Shown piece by piece: positions 25,020 to 32,929 of a stretch of DNA of 64,000 nt. Position 1 is the stretch's first letter. Each line of letters opens with the position of its first letter. The notes beneath the pieces were generated by a model. That model saw nothing but the letters and a program-made list of their open reading frames with translations. It had not been told where the DNA came from and searched no databases. The position numbers and the translations under genes were made by a program. Source of the stretch: UBA11475 sp902486425 (GTDB taxonomy: Bacteria; Bacillota; Clostridia; Christensenellales; Borkfalkiaceae); contig CABTOK010000008.1 in assembly GCA_902486425.1 (NCBI GenBank), forward strand, positions 62,001 through 126,000, read 5' to 3'.

Positions 25020-26437
25020 CCGCTTCGGAAATGAAAAAAGCCGACGATTATACGATAAATACTCTCGGTATTCCCGAAGAAGAACTTATAATCGCCGCCG
25101 GGAAGGCTGTCGCGGAAGAGATAAAAAAACATAAGCGTGGCGGAAGGGTTCTGGTCGTCTGCGGCAAAGGCAATAACGGAGCGGACGGCAGGGTTATAGC
25201 CGAAGAACTTAAAAAAATCCACGGGTTTTCGGTCTTTTTATACGACGTCGCTTTCCCTAAGCCTGAATTGTTTTCGGCGGAATACGATATTATAGTAGAT
25301 TGTCTTTTAGGCACGGGGCTTAACGGAGCGGTCCGAGGCGAGTGCGAAAGACTTATAAACAAAATGAACGCCATGAGCGGCTATAAAGTCGCATGCGATA
25401 TTCCGTCAGGGTTAAACGCCGATACCGGCAGACCGCAGAAGGTTTCTTTCAAAGCGGATCTTACCGTGGCGGTGCAGGAATATAAGCGAGGACATTTTTT
25501 TGGCGACGGCATAGATTACTGCGGCAAAACCGTAGCGAAGGATATAGGTATCTCCATCTGGGGCGACTTCCCGTATAAACTTACGGACGAAGACGCTGCG
25601 GCTTATTTTAAAAAGCGCAGGCGTAACGTCAACAAAGGAGACTTTTCAAAGGCGGCTGTCATCGGCGGAAGCAAAGATTTTTACGGTGCGCCCGTACTGT
25701 CGCTTTCATCGCTTATGACTATGATAGGCGGTGCAGGTTACGGATACCTGTATGCGCCTAAGTCGTACCAAAATTTGTATAAAGGCTTCAATCCGGAGTG
25801 CATCGTAAAAGGCTTTTTAGACGACGGCTCTAATATGGCTTTTGACGAAACGCTGGCAAAAAATCTGAACGATTGTAAGGCGGTCGCTTTCGGCATGGGG
25901 CTTGGTGTTACGAAAGGCGTTTACGATGAACTTTGTGATATTTTGTCCGTATATAAAAGTACGCTTATAATAGACGCCGACGGAATAAACGCTCTTTCGC
26001 TTTACGGCAAAGACGTGTTGAAATCCGCCGCGTGCAAAGTCATAATTACTCCGCATATGGGCGAATTTTCACGCCTTACGGGCATACCCGTCGACAAACT
26101 AAAAGAAGATCCTATAAAATCCGCCGTAGCGTTAAGTAGGGAATTAAACGTAACGGTTGTTTTAAAGGACGCCGTTTCGATAATAACGGACGGCGAAAGA
26201 GTATGCGTAAACGTTTCCGGCAGTCCGGCTCTCGCAAAGGCGGGATCGGGAGACGTGCTCTCGGGGCTTATCGCAGGCGTCGCCGTGAGAGAAGAACCCT
26301 TCGAGGCGGCTTCCGTCGGCGCGTACGTTCTGGGGAGGGCGGGCGAACTCGCGGCAAAGGCAAGGGGCGACTATTCGGTGACGGCATCGATGCTGCCGGA
26401 ATTTATAGGAAGATTTATAGCAAAACTCGAAGAGTGA
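25004..26437 (+). CDS. nnr: Bifunctional NAD(P)HX epimerase and ADP-dependent dehydratase
   Basis: Repairs hydrated NAD(P)H. The N-terminal YjeF_N epimerase half (about residues 1-205) has VVCGKGNNGADGRVIAEEL. The C-terminal dehydratase half (about 220-477) has KAAVIGGSKDFYGAP, DADGINAL and the nucleotide-binding AKAGSGDVLSGLIAG. Its 477 residues fit the fused form common in Bacteria. The start at 25004 (MERILTASEMKKAD) has a GGGG-rich site inside recX and overlaps it by 16 bases. It is followed after 11 bases by an NAD-dependent sirtuin, giving an NAD-related pair. Confidence 0.95.
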   Translation: MERILTASEMKKADDYTINTLGIPEEELIIAAGKAVAEEIKKHKRGGRVLVVCGKGNNGADGRVIAEELKKIHGFSVFLYDVAFPKPELFSAEYDIIVDCLLGTGLNGAVRGECERLINKMNAMSGYKVACDIPSGLNADTGRPQKVSFKADLTVAVQEYKRGHFFGDGIDYCGKTVAKDIGISIWGDFPYKLTDEDAAAYFKKRRRNVNKGDFSKAAVIGGSKDFYGAPVLSLSSLMTMIGGAGYGYLYAPKSYQNLYKGFNPECIVKGFLDDGSNMAFDETLAKNLNDCKAVAFGMGLGVTKGVYDELCDILSVYKSTLIIDADGINALSLYGKDVLKSAACKVIITPHMGEFSRLTGIPVDKLKEDPIKSAVALSRELNVTVVLKDAVSIITDGERVCVNVSGSPALAKAGSGDVLSGLIAGVAVREEPFEAASVGAYVLGRAGELAAKARGDYSVTASMLPEFIGRFIAKLEE

Positions 26438-26448
26438 TTTGAAGGCCG

Positions 26449-27231
26449 ATGAAAAGTATGGATTATAGCGAAAAAATAAAAAAACTGAGCGAAATTATAG
26501 ATAAAAGTTATAAAGTCGTGGCGTTTACGGGGGCGGGTATAAGTTGCCCTTCGGGCATACCGGATTTCCGGTCGGCGGACGGACTTTATAATCAGAAGTC
26601 GGGCATCGCATATCCGCCCGAAGAAATAATATCTCACGGATTCTTTTTCTCTCATACGAAAGAATTTTACGATTTTTACTTTTCTAAAATGGTGTACGAA
26701 ACGGCAAAGCCGAACTTCGCTCATTTATACCTGAGCCGGCTCGAAAAAGCAGGCAAACTTCTGGCAACGGTTACGCAGAACATAGACGGGCTTCACCAGA
26801 AGGCGGGTTCGAAAGAAGTGTTTGAACTGCACGGCAGCGTTTTAAGAAACAACTGCACCGTCTGCAACAGATTTCACACGCTTGAAGAAGTAAAAGAAAG
26901 CGCGAAAATAAACGGAGGAGTACCGCGTTGCAAGGTATGCGGGAAAGTTGTAAAACCCGACGTGGTTCTGTATGACGAACCGCTGGATGAAGAAACCGTC
27001 GAAGGCGCGATAAATGCGATCTCGGTCGCGGATACGCTTATAATAATCGGGACTTCTTTAACGGTTTATCCGGCGGCGGGATTTATAAACTTTTTCAATG
27101 GGAAACATCTTGTTTTAATAAACAAGTCCGAAACTCAGATAGACAAAACCGCAGAGCTTGTCATAAACGAGGATGCCGCGAAAGTGTTTTACGACCTATC
27201 GGTATTTAACGGCGAAAAGACTCTTGCATAA
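26449..27231 (+). CDS. NAD-dependent protein deacylase, Sir2 family
   Basis: Sirtuin that removes acyl groups from lysine while consuming NAD. The 260-residue product has GAGISCPSGIPDFRS near residue 30, TQNIDGLHQKAG near 110, the catalytic His in FELHGS and two CxxC zinc pairs (CTVC and CKVC). IIIGTSLTVYPAAG near 205 completes the NAD fold. A GAAGG site precedes ATG 26449; an internal Met four codons on is an alternative. It lies 11 bases after nnr and is surely cotranscribed. Target proteins cannot be read from sequence. Confidence 0.94.
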   Translation: MKSMDYSEKIKKLSEIIDKSYKVVAFTGAGISCPSGIPDFRSADGLYNQKSGIAYPPEEIISHGFFFSHTKEFYDFYFSKMVYETAKPNFAHLYLSRLEKAGKLLATVTQNIDGLHQKAGSKEVFELHGSVLRNNCTVCNRFHTLEEVKESAKINGGVPRCKVCGKVVKPDVVLYDEPLDEETVEGAINAISVADTLIIIGTSLTVYPAAGFINFFNGKHLVLINKSETQIDKTAELVINEDAAKVFYDLSVFNGEKTLA

Positions 27232-27252
27232 CCGATAAAAATATTGTATAAT
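27224..27252 (+). promoter_or_regulatory. Promoter of the small membrane protein gene
   Basis: TTGCAT at 27224-27229 overlaps the sirtuin stop codon; TATAAT follows at 27247-27252 after a 17-base spacer. The leader is very short and ends in AAAGGAG. Confidence 0.6.
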
Positions 27253-27271
27253 AATAAAAAAGGAGAAAATA

Positions 27272-27796
27272 ATGAGAAGTAACGATTATTATAACGACGA
27301 TAATTATAACGATAATTATTCCGGCGGCAATGAAAATAACGGCGGTTCGGATTCCGGCAATCGCTTCGATTACGGCGAATATCATAAAAGCGTAGTCGGC
27401 GATCCGTTTGACGACAGAATGAGAAAACGCTATAACGAACTTTCCCGGAAACAGTTTAAAATAGCCAAGATAGTAATGGCTTCGGTCTTTTCGCTTATGG
27501 CGGTAGTATGGATTATCATCGGCGTGGTTTTTAAAGTCACGGGAATAAGCGAGGAGGGCGGCCCGCCATGGTATATTTTTGCCGGAATCGGCGGATTATG
27601 GCTCGTTATAGCCGTGCTTATCGCGGTTTTCATGAAGGCGCCTTCGTACGACACGATGAAAAAGAGAGCGCAAAAATATTACGGATATTCTTCGCTGGAC
27701 TACGGCTCGATCGAAAATAAAGCGAGAACGGACGTGCTGGAAGAGCGTGTAAAAGAACTCGAAGAAGAAGTGAACAGACTGAAGAGCGAGAAATAA
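27272..27796 (+). CDS. Hypothetical two-helix membrane protein with coiled-coil tail
   Basis: A 174-residue protein of unrecognised family. Residues 1-45 are low complexity, rich in Asn, Asp, Tyr and Gly. Two hydrophobic helices follow at about 65-90 and 100-120, separated by GISEEGGPPW. After a basic stretch (MKKRAQKYYGYSS), the C-terminus is a heptad-like coiled coil, VLEERVKELEEEVNRLK. Both ends should face the cytoplasm. It has its own promoter and a good AAAGGAG site, and lies between the sirtuin and infC without obvious functional linkage. I assign no function. Confidence 0.8.
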   Translation: MRSNDYYNDDNYNDNYSGGNENNGGSDSGNRFDYGEYHKSVVGDPFDDRMRKRYNELSRKQFKIAKIVMASVFSLMAVVWIIIGVVFKVTGISEEGGPPWYIFAGIGGLWLVIAVLIAVFMKAPSYDTMKKRAQKYYGYSSLDYGSIENKARTDVLEERVKELEEEVNRLKSEK

Positions 27797-27852
27797 AAAA
27801 CGTAAAAACAATTAAAAACGGGCAAAAAGTTTGCAAAAAGACTTAAAAACCG

Positions 27853-27881
27853 TTGACATTATAAAAAAAATAAGGTATCAT
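27853..27881 (+). promoter_or_regulatory. Promoter of infC-rpmI-rplT
   Basis: TTGACA at 27853-27858 and TATCAT at 27876-27881 have a 17-base spacer. Transcription would start near 27888, giving a leader of about 170 bases before infC. Confidence 0.8.
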
Positions 27882-27887
27882 ATTCTG

Positions 27888-28007
27888 GCAAAGAGAAAGT
27901 AAACCTTTCCACCGCTTGGCAAAGCTTAAGTCGGTTCGATACGTAATTATGGCGCTACGCGCGCTTTAAATCGTTTCGCAGGTTACTTTTTCGTAGCCTG
28001 CTTTTTT
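27888..28007 (+). promoter_or_regulatory. Candidate L20 leader with attenuator
   Basis: The infC leader ends in an intrinsic terminator upstream of the coding region: GCAGGTTAC (27978-27986) pairs with GTAGCCTGC (27993-28001) and is followed by six T. In Bacillus subtilis, L20 binds the infC leader and promotes termination at just such a hairpin. The upstream part contains stems such as GCGCTACGCGCGC near 27950, which could form the competing or protein-binding structure. I infer L20 control from position and the terminator; I have not matched a covariance model. Confidence 0.65.
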
Positions 28008-28058
28008 CGCGATTAAAGCCGTAAGGCTTTATCAAATATTATAAAGGGGTACAAAACC

Positions 28059-28577
28059 ATAAAAAAAGAGCATCAGATTAACGAGGAAATCCGCGACAGA
28101 GAAGTTCGCCTTATAAGCGAAACGGGCGAACAGCTCGGAATAATGTCCGCAAGGGAAGCTTTGACCGTCGCCGAAGAAAAAGAATTGGATCTCGTGAAAA
28201 TTTCACCGAACGCGAATCCGCCCGTATGTAAGATAATCAACTACGGCAAATACCTTTTCGAACTTCAGAAGAAGGAAAAGGAGTCGAGAAAGAATCAGAA
28301 AGTTCAGGAAATTAAAGAAATACAGCTTTCCATGACGATAGACGTGGGAGACGTAAACGTCAAAGCCAAGCAGTGCAACAAATTTTTAGCCGCCGGCAAC
28401 AAGGTCAAAGTAACCATAAGAATGCACGGCAGGCAGATGGCGCACGCAAGCATGTCGGTCGACGTTATGAACAACTTCTTCGAACTCGTCAAAGAAAACG
28501 GAGTAATGGAAAAGAAACCGCTTACCGAGGGCAGGAACGTCTGGATGATGCTTGCCCCGATAAAAGATAAGCGTTAA
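28059..28577 (+). CDS. infC: Translation initiation factor IF-3 with ATA start
   Basis: Binds the 30S subunit, prevents premature 50S joining and checks the start codon. The first in-frame ATG (28143) is internal: the N-terminal family sequence EHQINEEIRDREVRLI is encoded before it. The frame can be followed back to ATA at 28059, nine bases after AAAGGGG, giving 172 residues, the normal IF-3 length. I therefore take ATA as the start; ATT at 28077 is too far from the ribosome site. Non-AUG infC starts permit IF-3 autoregulation in other bacteria. The C-domain has IRMHGRQMAHASMSVDVM. rpmI follows after 29 bases. Confidence 0.9.
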   Translation: MKKEHQINEEIRDREVRLISETGEQLGIMSAREALTVAEEKELDLVKISPNANPPVCKIINYGKYLFELQKKEKESRKNQKVQEIKEIQLSMTIDVGDVNVKAKQCNKFLAAGNKVKVTIRMHGRQMAHASMSVDVMNNFFELVKENGVMEKKPLTEGRNVWMMLAPIKDKR

Positions 28578-28606
28578 AAATCAAAAACAAACTGGAGGAT
28601 ACAACC

Positions 28607-28804
28607 ATGCCGAAAATGAAAACGAAGAGCGGCGCTAAAAAGCGTTTCAGAGTAACCGCAAGCGGTAAGATCAAAAGATCTCACGCAGGCAAAAACCATA
28701 TTTTAACCAAGAAAGCAAGAAAGAGAAAGAATAACCTTGCTTCCGGCGCATACGTAGACGCGGGACAGCAGAAGACCATTTCTACTTTAATTTACAACAA
28801 GTAA
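28607..28804 (+). CDS. rpmI: 50S ribosomal protein L35
   Basis: Small basic large-subunit protein, 65 residues, beginning MPKMKTKSGAKKRF and containing SHAGKNHILTKKARKRKN, the family signature. A GGAGG site precedes the ATG. It lies between infC and rplT in the conserved operon order, 15 bases before rplT. Confidence 0.98.
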   Translation: MPKMKTKSGAKKRFRVTASGKIKRSHAGKNHILTKKARKRKNNLASGAYVDAGQQKTISTLIYNK

Positions 28805-28819
28805 TCGGAGGATATAACA

Positions 28820-29173
28820 ATGCGTATTAAAAGAGCAGTCAACGGCGTTAAGAAACGCAGAAAGATATTAAAATTAGCCAAAGGATATTTCGGCGGTAAG
28901 AGCAAACTTTACAGAGTTGCCCGCGAAGCCGTTATGAAGTCCGGCAACTACGCTTATATCGGAAGAAAGCTTAAGAAGAGAGATTTCCGTTCTCTTTGGA
29001 TCGCACGTATCAACGCGGCGGCAAGAATGAACGGCTTATCCTATTCGAAGTTCATGTACGGACTTAAAACCGCAGGTGTAAACCTTAACAGAAAGGTTCT
29101 TGCGGAACTCGCGATTTCCGACGCTGCGGCATTCACCGCTCTTGCCGAAACCGCTAAAAAGGCGATTAAATAA
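28820..29173 (+). CDS. rplT: 50S ribosomal protein L20
   Basis: Early 23S rRNA-binding protein needed for 50S assembly and the likely repressor of this operon. The 117-residue product has the long basic N-terminal arm (VNGVKKRRKILKLAKGY) and the globular C-terminal part with LWIARINAAARMNGLSYS. A GGAGG site precedes the ATG. A hairpin terminator follows. Confidence 0.98.
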   Translation: MRIKRAVNGVKKRRKILKLAKGYFGGKSKLYRVAREAVMKSGNYAYIGRKLKKRDFRSLWIARINAAARMNGLSYSKFMYGLKTAGVNLNRKVLAELAISDAAAFTALAETAKKAIK

Positions 29174-29201
29174 GTTTTAGTAACTTAAAAATAACTTTCC
29201 G

Positions 29202-29241
29202 CAGCGCTTAACTTATAGTCAGCTATAGTTAAGCGCTGTTT
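29202..29241 (+). terminator. Terminator of infC-rpmI-rplT
   Basis: CAGCGCTTAAC-T-TATAG pairs with CTATAGTTAAGCGCTG (16 pairs with one bulged T) across a TCAG loop, followed by only TTT. The long stem suggests a real, though possibly leaky, terminator, because the next gene starts 19 bases later with no clear promoter. Confidence 0.75.
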
Positions 29242-29259
29242 GGTAAAAACGATTATTCG

Positions 29260-30024
29260 ATGATTATTTCGAGACAAAACGAAAAAGTAAAAAAGATACG
29301 TTCGCTTAAAGAAAAAAAGTTCAGAGCGGAGAATAACGAATACGTTGCTTACGGCTATAAGCTCGTTCTCGAAGCCGTTTCTTTAAAGCTCCCGATAGTT
29401 TGCATTGCGGGTACCGGAGAAATGCTTGAAAGGATCGGTCTTAAAGAAACGTTTCCGGGTGAAAATAACGGTTACGGATTCGAAGTAATCGCCGTTTCGG
29501 AAGAAGTGTTCTCGTCAATGACGGAAGAAGCTTCTCCGCAGGGCGTTCTTGCGGTGATAAAAAAACCGCCGAATAAGCTTTGCCCGCCGACGGGCGATTG
29601 TATTTTGTTAGACGGCATATCCGATCCCGGGAATCTGGGGACGATTATAAGAACGGCCGCCGCCGCCGATATAAAAGAATTGTATCTCGCGGATTGCGCG
29701 GACGCTTTTAATCCGAAAACCGTAAGGAGCGCGATGGGCGGGCTTTTCAGAGTAAAAGTTTGCGAATGCGATAAAAAAACAGCCGTTTCGCTCATAAACA
29801 AGCCGATAATAGTGGCGGATATGGACGGAGAGAACGTGTTTACTTACACTAAGCAGGGCGATTTTTGTCTTGCCGTCGGTAACGAAGCGAACGGAATTTC
29901 GGACTATGTAAAAAATTCCGCAAAAATAAAGGTCGCCGTTCCTATGTCTAACGGCATCGAAAGTCTTAACGCCGGGGTTTCGGCCGGAATAATCATGTAC
30001 GCTCTGAAAAACAGAAAGAAATAA
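29260..30024 (+). CDS. TrmH-family (SpoU) RNA 2'-O-ribose methyltransferase
   Basis: SAM-dependent rRNA or tRNA methylase. The 254-residue product has a small N-terminal substrate-binding domain (about 1-95, starting IISRQNEKVKKIRSLKEKK) and a knotted SPOUT domain. Motif 1 is SDPGNLGTIIRTAAAA near residue 124, motif 2 AVGNEANGIS near 205 and motif 3 VPMSNGIESLNAGVSAGI near 227. Its position after rplT matches ysgA of Bacillus. The exact target nucleotide cannot be read from sequence. No ribosome site precedes the ATG, so translation may depend on read-through or a leaderless mRNA. Confidence 0.9.
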   Translation: MIISRQNEKVKKIRSLKEKKFRAENNEYVAYGYKLVLEAVSLKLPIVCIAGTGEMLERIGLKETFPGENNGYGFEVIAVSEEVFSSMTEEASPQGVLAVIKKPPNKLCPPTGDCILLDGISDPGNLGTIIRTAAAADIKELYLADCADAFNPKTVRSAMGGLFRVKVCECDKKTAVSLINKPIIVADMDGENVFTYTKQGDFCLAVGNEANGISDYVKNSAKIKVAVPMSNGIESLNAGVSAGIIMYALKNRKK

Positions 30025-30035
30025 AGGAGAACCTT

Positions 30036-30776
30036 ATGTCAGGACATTCCCATTCCGCAAATATCGCTAAAAAGAAAGAAAAAATCGACGCAATCAAAGG
30101 CAAAATATTCACCAAAGTCGGAAGAGAACTCGCGGTAGCCGCGAAGAACGGTTCCGATCCCAACACCAACTCGAAGCTTGCCGACGCCATCGCCAAAGCA
30201 AAGGCGTGCAACATGCCTAACGATAATATTAAAAGATGTATCGCAAAGGCTGCGGGCGAACTTTCGGCAACCAATTTCGAAGAATTGACTTACGAAGGAT
30301 ACGGTCCGAACGGAAGTGCGGTTATAGTCAAAACGCTTACCGACAACAAAAACAGAACTTTCGACTACGTAAGAACGGCTATGCGTAAGCACGGCGGCGA
30401 ACTCGGCAACAGTGGGTGCGTTTCGTATAATTTCCAGACGATGGGCGTAATAGTTATCGAAAGCACTCCCGACCTTGACGAAGATACCGTTATAGAATAC
30501 GCTCTCGATGCGGGCGCGGACGACGTTATCGCGGAAGAAGACTCATTCACCGTTTATACCTCTCCGTCGAACTTCTCCGCCGTGAGAAAGTATCTCGAAG
30601 AAAAGGGACTTAAATTCTTCAGTGCGGAAATCGACATGATCCCGCAGAACAAAGTTACGCTCGAAGGCGAAGCTCTCGAAAAGTTCCAGCGTCTTATCGA
30701 CGGACTCGAAGATCTCGATGACGTTCAGGACGTATATCATAACGTAGATCTTCCCGATGACGAAGACGACGAATAA
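30036..30776 (+). CDS. yebC: YebC/PmpR-type protein
   Basis: Member of the YebC/TACO1 family, described both as a transcriptional regulator and as a translation factor easing ribosome stalling. The 246-residue product starts MSGHSHSANIAKKKEK, a variant of the usual MSGHSKWANIKHRK. GKIFTKVGREL, DNIKRCIAKAAGEL, TYEGYGPNGSAVIVKTLTDN and RKHGGELGNSGCVSYNF follow. AAGGAG precedes the ATG, 12 bases after the methylase gene, so the two probably form an operon. Confidence 0.95.
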   Translation: MSGHSHSANIAKKKEKIDAIKGKIFTKVGRELAVAAKNGSDPNTNSKLADAIAKAKACNMPNDNIKRCIAKAAGELSATNFEELTYEGYGPNGSAVIVKTLTDNKNRTFDYVRTAMRKHGGELGNSGCVSYNFQTMGVIVIESTPDLDEDTVIEYALDAGADDVIAEEDSFTVYTSPSNFSAVRKYLEEKGLKFFSAEIDMIPQNKVTLEGEALEKFQRLIDGLEDLDDVQDVYHNVDLPDDEDDE

Positions 30777-30836
30777 TTTGCGGCAGTAAAATGCGGTAAA
30801 CCGGATTTTATATTATAAACATAAAAAAGAATACAT

Positions 30837-30888
30837 AAATAACGGCTTTTCGCGGAAAATAGTTAATAAGCGGCGAGCCGTTATTTTT
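30837..30888 (+). terminator. Terminator of yebC
   Basis: AAATAACGGCT pairs with AGCCGTTATTT around a 28-base loop and is followed by a T run. It lies 60 bases after the yebC stop. Confidence 0.75.
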
Positions 30889-31263
30889 AAGCTCGGTTAA
30901 GGTAAGTTGATTTTCGCTTTAATGAGAAACCGGAGCGCCGCTTTTTATATATAGCGGCGCCGTAACGGTCCGCAACCGAAAAGGAAGCGAAGACGCGATG
31001 TTTTTGCTTCTTTTTTAGCGGACGATAAACTTATCGGGGTGTTTTTTGAATAATCTGCGGAAAATCATGAAAATGCAAACCGGCGGCAAATAATGACAAA
31101 CAGCGGTTTTTTTTGTTTATGGTAGCGGTTTTTCCGTCAAAAATAAATTTTTTGCGATAAAACGGTTATAAACGTTGTTTAATATAGTGAAAAAAGGAAA
31201 AAATCAAATCGCGGTGCGATAACCGCAAAGTCCCGATCGTTTCAGGGCAAAGGATAAAGGAAT
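30889..31263. other. Non-coding stretch with two further hairpins
   Basis: No gene is visible between the yebC terminator and the protease gene. GCGCCGCT/AGCGGCGC (30935-30960) forms a GC-rich stem over an AT loop. AAAAGGAAGC/GCTTCTTTTT (30979-31016) looks like a second intrinsic terminator with a T run. The remainder is AT-rich leader. A terminator without an upstream gene suggests a small untranslated RNA or the remains of a lost gene; I cannot decide which. Confidence 0.5.
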
Positions 31264-32604
31264 ATGAAAAAGTCGATTAAAAGAATTTTACCTGCGATTA
31301 TAGTTGCGCTTGCAGTGATATCGCTTTCGGGGTGCTTCAATAACGTAAGCGGCGGTTTTTCTGAAAAAGTAGGAGATACGGTAAAACCGGCTAACGTTGC
31401 CAATATCGTCTATAACGTAAATTCTTCAAAGTATTCCGAAAACGTTAAGGAAGCCAATCTCGAAGACGCTATAGCGGACGTTTATACCTCAGTGGTTTAT
31501 ATCACCAACGTTTCTTCGTCGGGGACTTCGGTCGGCTGCGGCGTCGTGGCGGACGTTTCGGTAAACGGCGAAAGCGAAAATATAGTTTACGTTTACACTT
31601 GCTATCACGTTGTTTCCGACTACACTTCGCTCGAAGTAATTTTCCCGGATGTTCCCACTTACGAGGACGGCGGCGAAACGCTTTACGATTACGGCAATAT
31701 CGACTATGAAACGTATGTTTTTTCGACAAAAGACAAGACCGTAGGGTTTGTCGGCGGCGATTTCGAAACGGACGTAGCCGTTCTTAAAGTAGATATCGAA
31801 AAGTATATGAAAGAAACCGTCTCGGACGGCAAAACGGTAGAACCGATAAAGGTAAACAAAGCCAGAATAACCGAAAGAGAATACAAACTCGGCGAAACGG
31901 TATTCGCCATCGGCAATCCGACCGGCGAACTCAAAGGAACGACGACTTCGGGCGTGGTAAGCTACGTCAACCAGGACGTTACCGTAAAAGATCTCGGAAA
32001 ACTCACTCTGTTGCAGTTCGATACCGCAATCAATGCCGGTAATTCCGGCGGAGGGCTTTTCAATCTTTACGGCGAACTGGTCGGAATAGTAAACGCAGGT
32101 TCTGACAGTTATGAAAATATCGGTTTTGCGATCCCGTATAAAACTTCAACTCCGACCAGAAACGACGGCGATAAAGAAACGGGCTTTGTGAATATAGCAA
32201 ATAAACTTATCGAAACCGCCTGGAATGACGGCGACAGATATAATTACGGCTACGTCGCGGGCAGATGGAGTCTCGGTCTGAACGTTTCGACGGACAGTTA
32301 CAGAAGACCTTACGTTGCATCGATTCCGTCCGGAAGCGTTTTTGAAAATTCCGCGGTAGCCAGAAAAGATTATATTTCGGGCATTACTTACGTCAAGGAC
32401 GGAAAGACTTATTCGGCTTCGTTTACCGAAACGAACTATACCGCGTATACTAAGTTCGAAAACTTTTATAACGAAATGAAGCAAAATCTCGTCGCCGGGG
32501 ACGAAATAACGGTTGTGTTCAAGTCCGGTGCGGGAACAAAGAAGGTAGCTGTTATCTTACAGCAAAAAATATACAGAGATACCGGCATGAAACAAGCCGC
32601 GTAA
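31264..32604 (+). CDS. Trypsin-like serine protease lipoprotein (S1C/HtrA type)
   Basis: Surface-anchored serine protease, probably for envelope protein quality control. Signal peptide and lipobox LSGC put the lipid-anchored Cys at residue 24. The catalytic triad is His115 (CYHVV), Asp170 (ETDVAVL) and Ser261 (AGNSGGGLF). The usual TNNHVV around the His is altered to YTCYHVV. The C-terminal 140 residues resemble a degenerate PDZ domain, with VASIPSGSVFENSA and LVAGDEITVVFKSG. It is 446 residues long. AAAGG precedes the ATG. It forms a single-gene transcript ended by a strong terminator. Confidence 0.88.
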   Translation: MKKSIKRILPAIIVALAVISLSGCFNNVSGGFSEKVGDTVKPANVANIVYNVNSSKYSENVKEANLEDAIADVYTSVVYITNVSSSGTSVGCGVVADVSVNGESENIVYVYTCYHVVSDYTSLEVIFPDVPTYEDGGETLYDYGNIDYETYVFSTKDKTVGFVGGDFETDVAVLKVDIEKYMKETVSDGKTVEPIKVNKARITEREYKLGETVFAIGNPTGELKGTTTSGVVSYVNQDVTVKDLGKLTLLQFDTAINAGNSGGGLFNLYGELVGIVNAGSDSYENIGFAIPYKTSTPTRNDGDKETGFVNIANKLIETAWNDGDRYNYGYVAGRWSLGLNVSTDSYRRPYVASIPSGSVFENSAVARKDYISGITYVKDGKTYSASFTETNYTAYTKFENFYNEMKQNLVAGDEITVVFKSGAGTKKVAVILQQKIYRDTGMKQAA

Positions 32605-32652
32605 AAACTTAAAACAGATTATTCGTAAAACTACTCCATAAAAAAGAAGTTA

Positions 32653-32685
32653 AGGCAGGCGTTTCCGCTTGCCTTTTCTTTTTGT
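32653..32685 (+). terminator. Terminator of the serine protease gene
   Basis: AAGGCAGGCG pairs with CGCTTGCCTT across a TTTC loop (10 pairs, one G-U), followed by TTCTTTTT. Confidence 0.9.
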
Positions 32686-32796
32686 AAAATTATGTAAAAC
32701 GAAGAGGCAACGGCAGTTTTTAAAAGCAAAATAAAACAACGGGTAAACCGCCTGGTAAAAATTTGTTACCGAAACAGGACGCGACGGGACAATCTA

Positions 32797-32825
32797 TTGA
32801 CTTTTTTACGGAAATTAAGTACAAT
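32797..32825 (+). promoter_or_regulatory. Promoter of ruvCAB
   Basis: TTGACT at 32797-32802 and TACAAT at 32820-32825 have a 17-base spacer. The leader is about 100 bases and ends in AAGGAG before ruvC. Confidence 0.8.
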
Positions 32826-32929
32826 ATAATTCAGCGTTGTATTTATTTTTGTAAAAACATAGAGGCGACAAGAGAATAATTCGTTTTTGAATAAAAAGCG
32901 GAAGATAAAAGAAAAAAACAAGGAGAAAA

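Noticed and set aside
27920..27960. tRNA-like GGTTCGA in the infC leader
   Set aside because: No acceptor, D or anticodon stems surround it; it belongs to the L20-type leader.
28143..28577. infC starting at the first ATG
   Set aside because: This would delete the conserved N-terminal IF-3 residues and leaves no ribosome site at proper spacing.
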